Shown: positions 40,364 to 53,908, numbered from the stretch's first letter. The stretch: DNA of 61,000 nucleotides from Mesostigma viride (GCA_009746045.1 RPFO01000389.1:369686-430685); one strand, 5' to 3'. Translations and numbers: made by a program. The notes: a model not told the origin generated them from the sequence alone.

Positions 40364-41089
40364 TTGTAATGGCCAGCATGCGCCAGCATGCTCCTGGTCA
40401 TGCTAACTGCGACGCCCCAGAATCGCTCCGCCACGCCGTTCTGCTCCGGCGTATAGGGGGACGAGAACTCTTGCCGCACGCCATACTCAGCGCAGACGGC
40501 GCGCCAGTCCTGGCCAGTGAAAACGGCGTCTTGGTCGGAGCGAAGCTCCACAGGCGCCGTGGCCGCGGACGCCCGGAACGACTTGATCTCCAGGGCCAGG
40601 AAGTGACGCAGGCTCCCAACGGCAGCGTCCTTCGTCTTCAGGAAGTAAACCCAGTGAAAACGAGTGGCTTCATCGGTGATGCCCAGGACAAACCGCCAGT
40701 CCCCCAACACAGCAGGGGTCCGCATGGGACCAAGCAGGTCGCAGTGCAGGCGACGGCGAGGGGTCGCGCAACGTGGCGTCGTGCTGGGGGGAAAGCTGCT
40801 CCGCCGCAAGTGACAGCAGGGCAGGAAGGACACGTGGGAGCCTTGGGACCGTGGGTCACCATGTTTGAGGCGGGGTCGGCCAGCCGAGCAATACGGTCCG
40901 CGCCAGCGTGGCCGAGGCGCAGGTGCCACTGCATCAGGTCCACGGGGGCGGCCGATGTGGCTAGGGCATGGGGCGCCACCCCGCGGAGCAAGTAAATGCC
41001 GTCACACTCCACGAGGGGGAACGTGCGAGTCCCCAAAGTGAGGCGCAGGTGCTTAAAGTCCACATCATGGCCGGCTTTAAAGAGCTGGC

Positions 41090-42977
<1,888 letters not shown>

Positions 42978-43200
42978 TCCAGAAAAAAAAAAAGATAACT
43001 CCGAAAAAAAGGTAACGTTGACCAAGAGATTCCGGCCAGGAATCAAACTAAGCACCTTTTGTATACCGAGCCGGACGGGAGTCAAACCTCCGCCTACGCT
43101 GTCGTCATGCAAATCTTGCCGAAATACACAAATCTAAAGTCGTACGCGAGCCGAGCCTCGGGAAACGACTTTTACCAGCGGTTAGCAGGTCGAAAGGCGT

Positions 43201-43221
43201 GCGAACCGCACTCCGATGCCA
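43201..43221 (-). promoter_or_regulatory. Primer-binding site of cop-C2
   Basis: Directly inside the 5' LTR the minus strand reads TGGCATCGGAGTGCGGTTCG. TGG next to the LTR and the match to a tRNA acceptor stem plus T-arm (plus strand GCACTCCGATGCCA) make this a standard PBS. I cannot name the tRNA. Confidence 0.7.
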
Positions 43222-43653
43222 TGTTAGGAGTGAGAAAACAATGTTTGCCACAAAGTTTTACTTTACTTCACTCAGATAAAAATAAGTCTCAGTCGGCAGC
43301 TGGCCGGCTGCTAGTTCCACCACAGGAGTGTGTGAGGTGTGAGGTACTGAGAGAGCAAACATGGTGCGTAGCTTCGCCTTTTAAATAAGTCCAGGCTCAG
43401 CTACTGGGTAGCAGTTATGATCTCCCTACAACATGGCCACACCAAACCGGGTCTTTTCTGACTGTGTGGCAGTTACAATCATAACGTGATCTCAAGCCAA
43501 CCATTCACAACCAAAGTTCAAGGTCAGTCACAGAATGACTGGGTCACTTATGGAACAGAACTTAAACATGCGGCACATGCCCGTCCATGCAGTCCAGAGC
43601 TAGCACTAAACTATAAGTACTAGTTTCAGGCAGGTGTGTTGATACTTCTGACA
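43222..43653 (-). repeat. 5' LTR of cop-C2
   Basis: 432 bp, TGTTAGGAGTGAGAAAAC...TGATACTTCTGACA, matching 19352-19781 in reverse. AAATG target duplication at 43654-43658. Confidence 0.92.
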
Positions 43654-43658
43654 AAATG

Positions 43659-43702
43659 GTTAAGTCTCGATTTGCGCGCGACAGCGGTTTTGTGGTATGC
43701 CC
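43659..43702 (+). repeat. Repeat D, portion right of cop-C2
   Basis: TTAAGTCTCGATTTGCGCGC onward is homologous to 19782-19825 (reverse). Similarity to D ends soon after. Confidence 0.75.
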
Positions 43703-44089
43703 TGCTTCTCGCGCCAAATCCGCCCTCTGGCCCAGCGCGGCGTGTCCGGACAAGTGCGGGTACCTCGGTGTCACCCGCACCTGCGGCATCCCGCACTTGT
43801 GTCACCTTTCGGATGTTGCTGCAAATAGTGGCTTCCCACAGTCATGGGCAACAGAAATTTGAGAAGCTGCCGAGGGCCAGGACACTGAACAGCACGCCAT
43901 CACAAACAGACAAAAACCAAAGATACTTAGCGGGTATATGTACGGGTGAGCACGGATTTGGAATCAGCGACATCGACTTGTTCAATTCAGTTCAGTTCAG
44001 TTCAGTTGTTTCCCACGCCGGGACATCGATATGTACAGTACAGTGCTGTAAGCGGAACCACCCACACTTGTACAGTACAGCAGTTTTTA
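43703..44089. other. No recognisable feature
   Basis: About 390 bp between the end of repeat D similarity and the LINE fragment. It holds a short TTCAG repeat near 43985 but no domain-bearing ORF. Confidence 0.45.
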
Positions 44090-44582
44090 CTGGCGGAGGC
44101 GTACATGAATCCTGCCCTGCATGTGCCAAGTGAGCGGGGTGTGGCAATGGTTGTTTAACGTATGGTCCGCATGGACCGCGCTACCACATTCCACATTAAC
44201 GCTATCCGTGCGTTGTATCATATTCGGTATGGCGGGGACCCCAGGGGATGAGTTATCCGACAGTCAACCAGCCTGGGTATGGCTACACACTAATATGCTA
44301 TATGCGATCTGGACTATCCGGAACGAGACGGTTTTCAAAGTGCGGCACAAGTACACCAAAGCCGCCGTGGTGAGGCGGTTTATCTTCCTCTGGAACTCAG
44401 CAATGCGTCGCGCTTGGCTCTTGGCGCAAGAACAATACAAGGTGTGGGACCCCGGGCCCAACAATGACAGGCCCAGCCCCTTGGAGCTCTTCCATGCTCT
44501 CCTGGGACGCAACAGGGTGTTTACTTGCATTCCTCACGGTGACCCTACGCGCGTCACTTGGCTCCCCTGCATGGTCACATAA
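44090..44582 (+). pseudogene. LINE ORF2 C-terminal fragment (zf-RVT-like)
   Basis: It reads ESCPACAK, then after a frame break NVWSAWTALPH, and later AIWTIRNETVFKVRHKYTK and AVVRRFIFLWNSAMRRAWLL, ending WLPCMVT*. A C-x2-C followed by a tryptophan-rich AIW..RN block is the usual zinc-binding C-terminus of L1-like ORF2 proteins. The RT itself is missing. It is unlike the other LINE copies in this window, so a second LINE family is implied. Confidence 0.6.
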
Positions 44583-44754
44583 TGCTCCTTTCTAAACCTT
44601 TCACCTATCACACTACCCTCAGTGGGTAACCAGCTGGTCGATACGTGGTACCTCTTAACCTAACGATATTCCTATTGGTTAATAAAAAATACCCATTTAC
44701 CTGGAAATCCTGCCCTGCATGACTGTCCCTAGCCCACTCTGTATTATTAGGGTT

Positions 44755-45100
44755 GGGTCCACGAGTACTAAGTCCACGAGTAAAAAAGGCGAGTAGGTAC
44801 CGAGTAGTGAGTACTACTCACTACTCGGTACTCGCCTTCTTTTTGGAGCCCGAGTACTACTTGTTACTCGTACTCGCCTACTTTTTTGAGCCCGAGTAGT
44901 ACTCGGTACTCGTACTCGCCTTCTTTTTTTTGAGCACGAGTACTACTCGTTACTCGTACTCGCCTACTTTTTGGAGCCCGAGTAGTACTCGTTACTCGTA
45001 CTCGCCGACTTTTTTTAGCCTGAGTACTACTCGTTACTCGTACTCGCCGACTTTTTTTAGCCTGAGTAGTACTCGGTACTCGTACTCGCTGCCCAAAATC
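44755..45100. repeat. GAGTACTACTC minisatellite
   Basis: About seven units of roughly 44 bp, each with GAGTACTACTCGTTACTCG, CTCGCC and a T-rich spacer TACTTTTTTGAGCC. The units hold internal palindromes, so single strands could fold. Flanking GGTTGGGTCCACG and GCGTGGACCCAATCC are inverted, so the array may be the inside of a small TIR element. Confidence 0.85.
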
Positions 45101-45129
45101 CAGCGTGGACCCAATCCTACTCTGTATCC

Positions 45130-45890
45130 AACCAGGATCCAACTAACAACCGGTAGTACATTCCCCGCGAGCACGTCTCACTGGCCACCCCTCTCTATCC
45201 CCACTCATGCACCGCACACGCCAGCATAACCAAGTCTGACCAGCCGCGCACGACTGACGCTACCCAAGGGGGAGCCCTCCCCCCTACCACCCACCACCCA
45301 CCATCCATCACCTACCACTGACACACCACACCCTACACCTGTCCACGTCCGTCCCTAGCCCACCACGGCCGCACAGATCCACATGCCCATGCACCTGCAT
45401 CCGCCCACCCACAAGTTACGCGCAATGGCCCACCCCATCTTGTACCCACGCCCTGTCCCGCGTCCCCGTTCTAGCGATGCACTAGATGTGAGCAACCTGA
45501 CTGACCACGACCACCGACACGCCACCACCAAACAGACCCATGGCCCCCCCGGCCCACCCCACACATCCAGGTCCATACATCCTGCACCAAGCACTCGAGG
45601 AGACTACTGCTGGTCCGTGTTGCGAGTCCGGCCAGGCGCGGGGCGGGGGCCACGTCGATGTGCACCCGGGAAGTATCCATGTCGTATCTGGTAATGTGCT
45701 ATCCCCCTATGCCACTCCATCGAGGCTACTTGGCGTGCGATCGATTGCTAGGATACATCTCGTTGTGAGCTCACGCGAAGGTATCCGATGATGCAACCGT
45801 CCATGTCCCATTGCCCCGATAGTACCACCGGTACTAAATATATCCGGCCCTCGGCCACTATAGATCTCTGCTGCCCTTGGGCGGGATGGG
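45130..45890. other. No recognisable gene
   Basis: C-rich sequence with short irregular CCACC repeats. The ORFs here lack domain signatures on either strand. Confidence 0.5.
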
Positions 45891-45892
45891 AC

Positions 45893-45924
<32 letters not shown>
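45891..45924. repeat. (ACA)n microsatellite
   Basis: About 11 ACA units just before the fold-back at 45934. Confidence 0.9.
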
Positions 45925-45925
<1 letters not shown>

Positions 45926-45933
45926 GTACAGTC

Positions 45934-46045
45934 ATTCCCGCGTTAAGTTGCGTTTCATAAGGTTGCGTTCCCGCGTTAAGTTGCGGAGCCGAAGTTTGGG
46001 GGGTGACCGCAACTTAACGCATGGAGGCCATCGCAACTTAACGCG
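45934..46045. repeat. Fold-back element, GTTAAGTTGCG type
   Basis: Left arm has CCCGCGTTAAGTTGCG twice; right arm has CGCAACTTAACGC twice. Same plan as the fold-backs at 48841 and 49995, with TTAAGTTG in common. No ORF. Confidence 0.75.
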
Positions 46046-48840
46046 GTAACGACTCAATTTGTAGGTGTCAGGCCATATACTTATTATTAGACGAGATGTG
46101 CGCCCCGCCGCCACGGCCCATGCTAGTGCCTACTACGGAACCCTGTGAGATGCCTAACACGCCTAACACGCGCCGTCCTAGTCCCTACCGGGAGTTGTCA
46201 AGGGATTGGGAACGCCGTCCGAGCGGGCGGCTTGGCCATACTGTTGCGTGCGATTCGGGCTACCGTCCGGTCGTGGGGCATACCTTCGGTCTGCGCCCTA
46301 GTGTTGGCAACACCGTCCAAGCGGACAGCTTGGCCATTTTGTGTCTCCCCAATCGGAGAGGACGTGGTGTGAGGGTCACTATCCCCTCGACTGTGATGAC
46401 CTTCTTGGACCACGCCCCCATTGTTGGGGTGGGTGCTCGGACTATCGTCCAAGGGAACATGTTGTTGCCCGAGCCTACTACCTGAGCGTAACGTCCGGAC
46501 ATCTATGTTGTCGTCCGAGGGAAACTCAGTGCGCCATTGTTTTCAAAGTTCTACTCTTGTCGTGTGATTTTGGGTGTGCTAATCTTATTAGGTGTTAGGT
46601 CCAGCTCTCGGGGCCGGCTGCCGAGGTCACGGGTCCCCACACCCCAAACTACCCACCCCTTTTTAGACAAGTCCACACACACGCCTTTATAGCACTTGGT
46701 ATTATTAGTAGTCCTAGAACCATTCTTGGTACGTGGTCAACTTATACGGCTGATTGAGGGTCTAATGTTTTGTTTTATAAATCGTATAAGTTTAGGACCC
46801 TGAATAGGGTTGCATCTAAATCAAAATGCAGCTAGTATAACTTATGAAGGTATAAGTCAAGCCACATTTAACCATTGTCCCAACTCAACCCTTAAATGGT
46901 GTCCAACTCGCGCCTAAAAATAGGCTCCAGTTGCACCTTGCATGGTAATGTCCACAACCTAACCAAAAAACAATTTAGTGTCCATACTGGGACCAAAAGA
47001 CACACATATAGAGACTTACTTGGGGGTCATGTCATTGGTCATGTTGCAATGTCCTACGGGTGCCAAATATAGCACCACCCTCAGGGGGGTGCGCGAGTGC
47101 GAGAAAAACACTCATGTATAATGCATTATTACACCTGAAAACAGTTCCGTTGCTCTCAACATTTTGAAGGCAGTTGCTTGGGTAGCCAGGCATGGCTTCT
47201 GAACATTGACATCACAGGTTGTCCCAGGGACCCAGATGCATTATCTAAAAATAACTCGCGTCTATAAATAGGTGCCAGTTTGGGTGGTGACATTTGCCAG
47301 CATTACAAGGCAGGCGCCTCACTCCGTAGCATCATAAAACATCATAAATTATCAAACAAGCATTATTTCATAAATTCCAGCATGCAGAACATCCATAACA
47401 GCGATTAAACATAGGTAGCCATGCCAATGCACAGTCACATTCGCGCGTATCATGGCATGGTAAGGCCAAAGACTACCCACCACACAAGCCTACCGCATGC
47501 ACAGTTTTTCTCACATGTCAATGCTAGACTAAACAAGTAAAAGTAAGCCTAGATCATTGGGAATGCTAACTGGAGCTCCTTCTATGCTGGGCTTCATCAT
47601 TTCAGCTGTTAACTGGCTACGGGGCGACATGCGGCACTAAGTGGCATTACCATGGTATGAGGCGTGCACAATGGTGCTTTTGAATTGCCGGGTAATGCTT
47701 AAAATGATCACTAACACACAGCTTAAACTATGCTTCATGTTGTTCTAAAGAAAACGTCACCATGTGGTGGCTACCAAGCTCTACTAGCAGGTATACCACT
47801 GTGCCAAGGCCCAAAAGCACGTGTGCAAGGGGCTACGTAGCCCATGCATCCACAACATAATAAATGACCTCCATATGCTTGCCTGAGATGAAATGACACA
47901 GAGACAGTTCATGGACCTTCTTTTGAATGCAAGCAGGGCACTGGGACCTCCACAGGTGTTACATGAAGACAGATGGGGTGACTGCACAACAGCAATACTA
48001 ACAAAGCTAAAAGGCTAACCAAAAACTGGCCAGGATACCATCTGGGTTCTTAAGGATTTAGGCTATAGAAACCATCATGATACCATATAGAACTTATTTA
48101 CATGTAACACCAATCATTATTCTAGTATATATGGTGCAGACGCATCCAATCATTAACAAAACTGATGAAAATCTGACCGTAATGGCTGTGCGCAACCACC
48201 ACCACAAACCATTACAGAAAAGTAGTAACGAAGCAACTTTGACATCGCAAACCTTCAACAATGAGTTCGAGATTACTTACCGAATGATATGACGACGTTA
48301 CCTTGTCGACGGTAACCGCAGGGACACTAAACTGCGCCAGGTTGAAACCGCCAAAAAAAGGCTCAAGGACAACTAGCAAGCTGACGACAGGGCCGATGCG
48401 TTAAGACTTTCCTGGCCCACGACACTAATGAAATATTCGAAATACATCGTAACAAAGTTATACTCGATGCGAAATATTCAATTATAAAGCCGCCGATAAC
48501 AAGTGCTAGCTTCATTGTCACTCCCGTCACAATAAACACGCGTTGACGCAGTAAAACCCAGACCGAGATGATTGCGCACCTCAGTAAATGTTGCGCGACT
48601 GCGGTTACAGCATCTTTATAACGCATAAATCATGCCTACAAAATTTGGAACGAATACATGCATCGATGCCCCTACACCAATCAGCTTTCTGCACCGCCAT
48701 AGCCTCGAATTTGCGTGTACGTAATTATTTTACATTCACGTTCGTCCCGGTGGACCTGGGTACCCCCTGTACTTTGGTCCTTAATTAGTCCCTGTAAATT
48801 TGGTCTGAACATAGTGATGTCCGGTATCAGGACGTAGAGT
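46046..48840. other. AT-richer region without a recognisable gene
   Basis: A 130-codon ORF (46096-46485, plus) shows two imperfect repeats (CCGTCCRAGCGGRCRGCTTG) but no domain, and I do not call it a gene. Most of 46600-48840 has short ORFs only. No repeat shared with other parts of the window was seen. Confidence 0.5.
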
Positions 48841-48962
48841 ACAAGCATTCACGCCTTAAGTTGGGTTCACGCCTTAAGTTGGGTCGCAGTTGGCTGCATG
48901 GCGAACCCAACTTAAGGCTGATGGCTTTACTAGTAAAAACCCAACTTAAGGCGTGAAGGGGT
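48841..48962. repeat. Fold-back element, CCTTAAGTTGGG type, left
   Basis: Left arm CATTCACGCCTTAAGTTGGG, with the core repeated once; right arm AACCCAACTTAAGGC twice, ending CGTGAAGG. It lies on the left of a 1.2 kb block carrying the HTH and HIRAN segments. Confidence 0.8.
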
Positions 48963-49199
48963 TTCTAGCGCGGTGTGGCACTGATTTTTGACTGCCGCGA
49001 CTTGAGGGTTTTGAGTTTTTTCCCGCGCCGGTGGTCCGACAGGGTTTCCGCGCCATCCAACACTAAGCATCTATAAAATTCACCGCAGATATTGGTCAGT
49101 TGGGCGCTGAAATCAGTCATCATTGTATTATATACATGGGCAAACGGCTTGCTGTTCAAACGCGTTCGTCACATTAGAACCCATCATAAATGCGACATA

Positions 49200-49410
49200 A
49201 AGGCCGACAAAAGTGATAAGGCCAAATGGAACGCACTGTTTTCGGGCAGCGGGGCAGCGTCCGGTCCAGCAAAAAGCAGAAACGAGACACCACAGGCGAG
49301 AAGGCAGGTGCATGGCAAGGGCAAGCTGTCAAACCAGCAACGCTATGACATCATCCAACTCCTGGAAAAGGGCAGGTCTAAGGCATCCGTGATGATGAAA
49401 GTAAATCTGA
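49200..49410 (+). pseudogene. Possible helix-turn-helix fragment
   Basis: Within the ORF 49092-49427 the sequence KGKLSNQQRYDIIQLLEKGR resembles the first helices of DNA-binding domains of pogo/Tigger-type or related transposases. Similarity is by eye and short. The ORF ends soon after (NIWYR*), so at best it is a fragment. Confidence 0.35.
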
Positions 49411-49654
49411 ACATTTGGTACCGATAGCCCTCATGGTCCTGTGTAGCGACAACCTCTACAACTTTCATGATGCCATTGTCTATGAACGGGCTCAAGGCAG
49501 CGGCCTGCCGTTTGGCCACCCGGCCAATGTGGCTGTGGTCAGCCTTTTGAACGGCTATGGCCTTCTTGTCGTAAGGGTTGCTGCGCTCTCTGACATGGCA
49601 ACATATTTCGCCGGGATCAGCAACGTTGTTAGCATTCACGTGCGAATCGTTCAC
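49343..49654 (-). CDS. HIRAN-domain protein fragment
   Basis: The 103 aa includes HVRERSNPYDKKAIAVQK, SHIGRVAKRQAAALSPFID and NGIMKVVEVV. The pattern RE-x-NPYD-x-AI-V ... G-V ... A-x-LSP-hydrophobic-D is that of HIRAN domains, which in HLTF/Rad5 bind DNA 3' ends. No helicase or nuclease domain is attached. It overlaps the HTH-like ORF on the other strand. Bounded by fold-backs at 48841 and 49995, so a transposon passenger or decayed transposon gene is likely. Confidence 0.6.
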   Translation of the reverse strand: MNDSHVNANNVADPGEICCHVRERSNPYDKKAIAVQKADHSHIGRVAKRQAAALSPFIDNGIMKVVEVVATQDHEGYRYQMFRFTFIITDALDLPFSRSWMMS

Positions 49655-49799
49655 CGTTATTAGACCACTGAGTCCTGGTGACGGTGGCCATGGACGGGAT
49701 GACTGTTTGCGTTGATGCTAGGGAAGACGAGGCTACTAGAAGGTAAATAGCCACGATTACCGCGCATAAAACGCGCATGCCCTACAGTATGCAGCACAC

Positions 49800-49992
49800 G
49801 AAGTTTTGGCAAGCACAGTGGGGTGCTTCACCTGCCCACCCGGCACAACCGGTTTGAGGACTTGGATCCAAGTTACGACCCGAAATACGACCTTGATGGT
49901 GAATTCTTTAGTGCAGTTCGATCGGCCTTGACGAGAGCTATCAAAAGACACCCTGAAGTCCTTCAACAGGGCTGGAGTTCGCAGTTATGGTA
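49800..49992 (+). pseudogene. Unidentified C-terminal coding remnant
   Basis: One plus frame reads GKHSGVLHLPTRHNRFEDLD and then DGEFFSAVRSALTRAIKRHP, ending QLW*. Its composition looks coding, but I recognise no family. It ends next to the fold-back at 49995. Confidence 0.3.
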
Positions 49993-50076
49993 ACCTAACG
50001 ACTTAAGTTGGGTTCACGCCTTAAGTTGGGTTGACCCCAAGAAACCCTCGAACCCAACTTAAAGCGTGAATGCCTG
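49993..50076. repeat. Fold-back element, CCTTAAGTTGGG type, right
   Basis: ACTTAAGTTGGGTT and CACGCCTTAAGTTGGGTT face AACCCAACTTAAAGCGTGAA. It mirrors the left one (48841-48962) and shares the outermost GCATTCACGC. Confidence 0.8.
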
Positions 50077-52095
50077 TACATCTAGCTCTAGCAGCAGACC
50101 TAAAAATATCACGGAAATGTCTACTGGCATTCGCGCCGCGCCGCTTCCCATCTCGCGCCTATTCGTAGGCTCGAGTTGAACTCGCGCTAGCTAGTAATAG
50201 GCGCGAGAACCATTTAAGGCTCATGACATGAAAACCATTATGTTGAGCCTATCGGCTCATGACAGGAAAGGAAAGAGAGACAATGCAACATGCCACGACA
50301 CGGTTTGGATCACAATATGAAAACTGTTTTTATGCGATTCAAACCTATCGGTTTGTTACAAATAAAGGTGTACGTACCCCCAACCGATCGGTCAGATTCT
50401 CGCCTGGGACTAAGTGGTCGGCCCAGGACTAAAAAAAAGGAAAGATATATATGCGCAGCAGGAATACAACTACTAATCCCGCAATGCAAGGAAGTGTAGA
50501 AAACAATGAAATTTCTGTCACGGGCACCACTATCGTGGGCCGTTAGGAACTGCACTATATTGCCGCTCCATAATGCATGGATACACGGAATAAAAGGAAA
50601 GCGACGATGCAGGAGTGAAGAATGCCGCCCCGACGGTTGTCAGTGCGTTGCTGTTGGTTAGCTCTTGCTTGTTCTTCACGCTCCTTGCTGGACTGCAACG
50701 TGTGTGCGCAGGCACAACAGCAGCAAGGTGCAACACAACAACAGCAAAAAAACGAAAAGGAAACTAACCGACAATCGCCGGAACTAGATAATCTAAATCG
50801 ACTATCGTCGACTGGCAAAACTATGTACGCAGTATGTGCCGACAATCGTCAGCCCTCTGATTGATAATGCATGCACAAGTGCTAACTACAGGCAACAAAA
50901 TGCAAGGAGGAAAACTAAACCTCCGATTCCAGTGTAACGTACGTGCCAAGCCTATCAGCCAGGCACGTTGGGAAAGATCGCCTCCTAACTACGGGACTAT
51001 CGTCCCGGGATTGATACCTGCCTGAGAAGGGAAGATATTCACTATGCTAAGGGCTACTTGCGGTTATCACAGCGTAGGCCCTGGGGCATTATAATTTACC
51101 TTCTTGAGTTCTTCTTTGATCGCATGTGTTCATACACAAAGGGTTATGACAGACATGGATTCGTTGATTCATTTAGAATACGTTGAGGTTACGTCGAGTG
51201 ATTGACAACGTCCGAACCTGTCATCCGACCTCCATCCTCGCTGCCTTTATGCCAAGCAGAGCCACTAGGTCGGCACCAGCTGGCTGATCCACTCTTGTGG
51301 CCTAAATTCACCCGTCACTAAGTTACGGCCTGAAGTTCATTGTAGTGTGCCGAACTACAGGTCGAACATAGGGCTGATCCGGCCACTGTCCATGTCCTTG
51401 GCAACAATTGTTGCACTATGCCTCGGACATACATCTATCGATATATCTCACAATGTCGCCAGTATTACATCTAGACATCAGTCACCGACACACACATAGC
51501 CATGATGTATGTCCGAAGGTGCTGACAGTCTTCGAATCCCTCTAGGCAACATTTGACGATAGTATGTATAACTACTCTTTTGCACGTATCTTTTTACCTA
51601 GTAGTATTTATCCTTTTTGCCAAACTTCCAAGAGCTCGCTAGGCTCGACCCTAGTCGGCATGCTTCACCGACGAGGAGCGAGGAGCGCAGGCGAGATATA
51701 ACCGACCCGCGTGGCGCAAACGACGGGTTGTCACTGGTATACTATATACCAACGGTGACGACGCCGCAGTTGGGCCGAGCCGACAGCGGGTCGGTGTGGA
51801 GAGTAGTGGCAGCGACGTGCCAAGGCTCACAGACGGCAGCGGCAGCGACGGCAGCGGCAGCGACGGCGACAAGGAGAACCGGCGGGCGCCAGTGGGGGAG
51901 CGCGGTGGTGTTGACTAGTAGTGTGTGACACTTGTCATCAGCGTTTGGTTCAGTTGCATGTATTGCATTAATTGTGTGTTGCTTTGCCAGTTGAGCTAGG
52001 CTACATGAATCTGAACCCAGCCCCAGCGAGCGAGGAGGCGTCTGACCAGCAGGCCGGGTCGCAGGCGCAACTTCGATAACCGGTGCGGCGCAGAT
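50077..52095. other. No recognisable gene
   Basis: ORFs are short and lack domains. A GGCAGCGAC microsatellite lies at about 51835-51870. From about 51920 the sequence may be the leader of the Gag fragment that follows. Confidence 0.5.
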
Positions 52096-52472
52096 ATGGA
52101 TGGACGCGGTGGAGGGCCAGTAGGGGATCCTCATGATTCAGAGGATGATCAGGGCCAAGGATCGCAGGGCGCACAGCACGCGCCTGCAGTGGCTCAGGCG
52201 GCTCCCCGACGGCCAACCGTAGCAGAGAGCTATGCCGTACTCAGCCAGTTTCAGTCCATCAAGGACAACTGGCAGCCACGTGGCGCGCTGAGCGTATGCT
52301 TGAGAACATGAGTCTCTACTACACTGAGATTTACCCAGGCGACAAGCTCCGCATATTGGCATCCAGTGCCTACGTCCGGCAGTCGGCTAGATGGCTCTTC
52401 AAGTTCGTGCGGGAGCGTAATGCGGCGGGGGACACCTGGGCCCAGTAGATGGCCCGTCTTAGGGTGTTCCTA
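52096..52472 (+). pseudogene. gag: Gag fragment of an LTR retrotransposon
   Basis: It starts MDGRGGGPVGDPHDSEDDQG. After a frame break near 52290 it reads MSLYYTEIYPGDKLRILASS, ARWLFKFVRERNAAGDTWAQ, then an in-frame TAG where Trp is likely, then MARLRVFL. The GDxLRxLAxx...W...AGDTWxxW pattern resembles capsid regions of LTR-element Gag proteins. It is cut off by the fold-back at 52473. Confidence 0.45.
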
Positions 52473-52681
52473 TAGTTAGGTTAAGTAGTGCCGGAACTTT
52501 TTTGCCACCTGCGGCAACAGGTCCGAAACACTATTTTGACCGGAGTAACCACTTCCGAGCACCCAAACTAATTCGGCCGAATTAGTTTGGAAGCTCGGAA
52601 GTGGTTACTCCGGGCGAAATAGTGTTCCTGACCTTAATTTGCCGCAGGTGACAAAGGTTCCGGCACTGTTTAACTTAACTA
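52473..52681. repeat. Fold-back (MITE-like) element, complete copy
   Basis: 209 bp; outer arms TAGTTAGGTTAAGTAGTGCC and GGCACTGTTTAACTTAACTA; inner palindrome around CCGAATTAGTTTGG. Left arm of the second composite (compare 1-271 plus 8669-8815). Confidence 0.9.
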
Positions 52682-52795
52682 AAACCTGGCCTCGTGGAGG
52701 GGAGTGAAGGGCCGACAGTGAGCCACCCGCTTGGGGCCTGCTGAGCACACACTTGGGCGCCGGCGTGTCTCACAGCGGATTCGAACTCCTGACCT

Positions 52796-53908
52796 CCGTG
52801 TTGGCAAATACGTGCGTATTGTCAAAATAAATACGGCAATACCCGTTTTTTTGGCCCCGACGTATCATACGTGTATTTTGTCAGGAATACGTGCTTTGGA
52901 CTTAGTAATTTTTGAGGTTCGAGCTGGGGCAGCGCTTGGCGCCAGGCCAACCGGACCGTGGCGCGGCGCCTACCTTCACCAAGATTTTCTACTATGAACT
53001 AGGCTTTTCGCAAGTCCAGTAATGACCTGGCAGTTGGCAAGCTAGCTGAAATTACACGGAGAGTGTTGTAAGCGGAACCACAGACAAATTACACGGAGAG
53101 AGTGCCAGCGCGATGAAAATGCCAGCTGTGCTGGGAACGAGGTACATAACACAGCCTGTATCATTATTGCATGGCGGTGCGCTAAGGGCAAACGTGTTTT
53201 TGCAGCCATGCCAGAAAAAGGGCCAGAGCATAAACTTGTAGCCAAAAAAACTGTCTTGTTGAAGGATGCTCTGGGGAAAACGGTTTCGCAGCTTAAGTTT
53301 AGCTGCTCATTTTGCGGCCACAATTTTACCAGTGGCGATGGCAAGCAGATTAGTGCGACCCGGATGCGCGCACATTTTGCGGGCATCGTGCGCGCAGGGC
53401 AGGGCATAGATGCTTGCCTTGACGCAAAGATTGGGCAGAAACGGAGGTTAGAATTCCAGGAGTTGTGTCGAGCAAGAAGGCCGGGCTGAAGGCGAGGAAG
53501 CAGCAGCACCTTAGCTTCAGGACAATGGCGGAGAGCAGCCACGGCCTTGCTTCGGGGTCGGCCGGTGTATATGTTTTCGTATTGATGTATGGAATGCATG
53601 CCAATAGTGGAGCTGTTTATATGTGGTTGTTAAAATAATTATTCATTCATGACTCATTTTGACATAGTCGATGATAGCTGGTCGTCTCATTCATGGTAAT
53701 GGTTGTCAGTGTGTCATGCACCTAAATGCCATGAGTGATATCCATGCATAACTATGCCCCTAAGGCCTAAACCCTACATAGAGGCCCCCATTCATAACCA
53801 TGCTGCACACTGCCACGTATTCTGGTGACGTATTTTGCCAGGCTCCACGTGTATACTCGTATTTTGGAGGCTGACGTATTTGACGTACCGACGTACTGGC
53901 CAACCTGG
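52796..53908 (+). mobile_element. Degenerate hAT transposon
   Basis: The 1113 bp element is bordered by 8-bp target duplications CCTGACCT (52788-52795, 53909-53916), diagnostic for hAT. Ends CCGTGTTGGCAAATACGT and, reversed, CCAGGTTGGCCAGTACGT. Many ACGTATT motifs lie just inside both ends (52803-52905, 53815-53895), as hAT subterminal binding sites do. It encodes only a BED-finger fragment, so most of the transposase has been lost. Confidence 0.8.
53208..53489 (+). pseudogene. BED-type zinc finger of a hAT transposase
   Basis: The 93 aa starts MPEKGPEHKLVAKKTVLLKD. The finger is FSCSFCGHNFTSGDG, followed by ATRMRAHFAGIVRAGQGIDA and a distal Cys, the C-x2-C ... H ... C layout of hAT BED domains. 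After ARRPG* another frame goes on with AGLKARKQQHLSFRTMAESS. No catalytic domain follows. It would have bound the element's subterminal repeats. Confidence 0.65.

Noticed and set aside
43020-43215. Three tRNA 3'-half-like segments (AATCAAACTA, GGGAGTCAAACCTCC, GCGAACCGC)
   Set aside because: Only the last adjoins the LTR and works as a primer-binding site; the others are short chance-level matches.
46096-46485. 130-codon plus ORF as a host gene
   Set aside because: Contains an internal repeat and overlaps similar ORFs in other frames; no recognisable domain.
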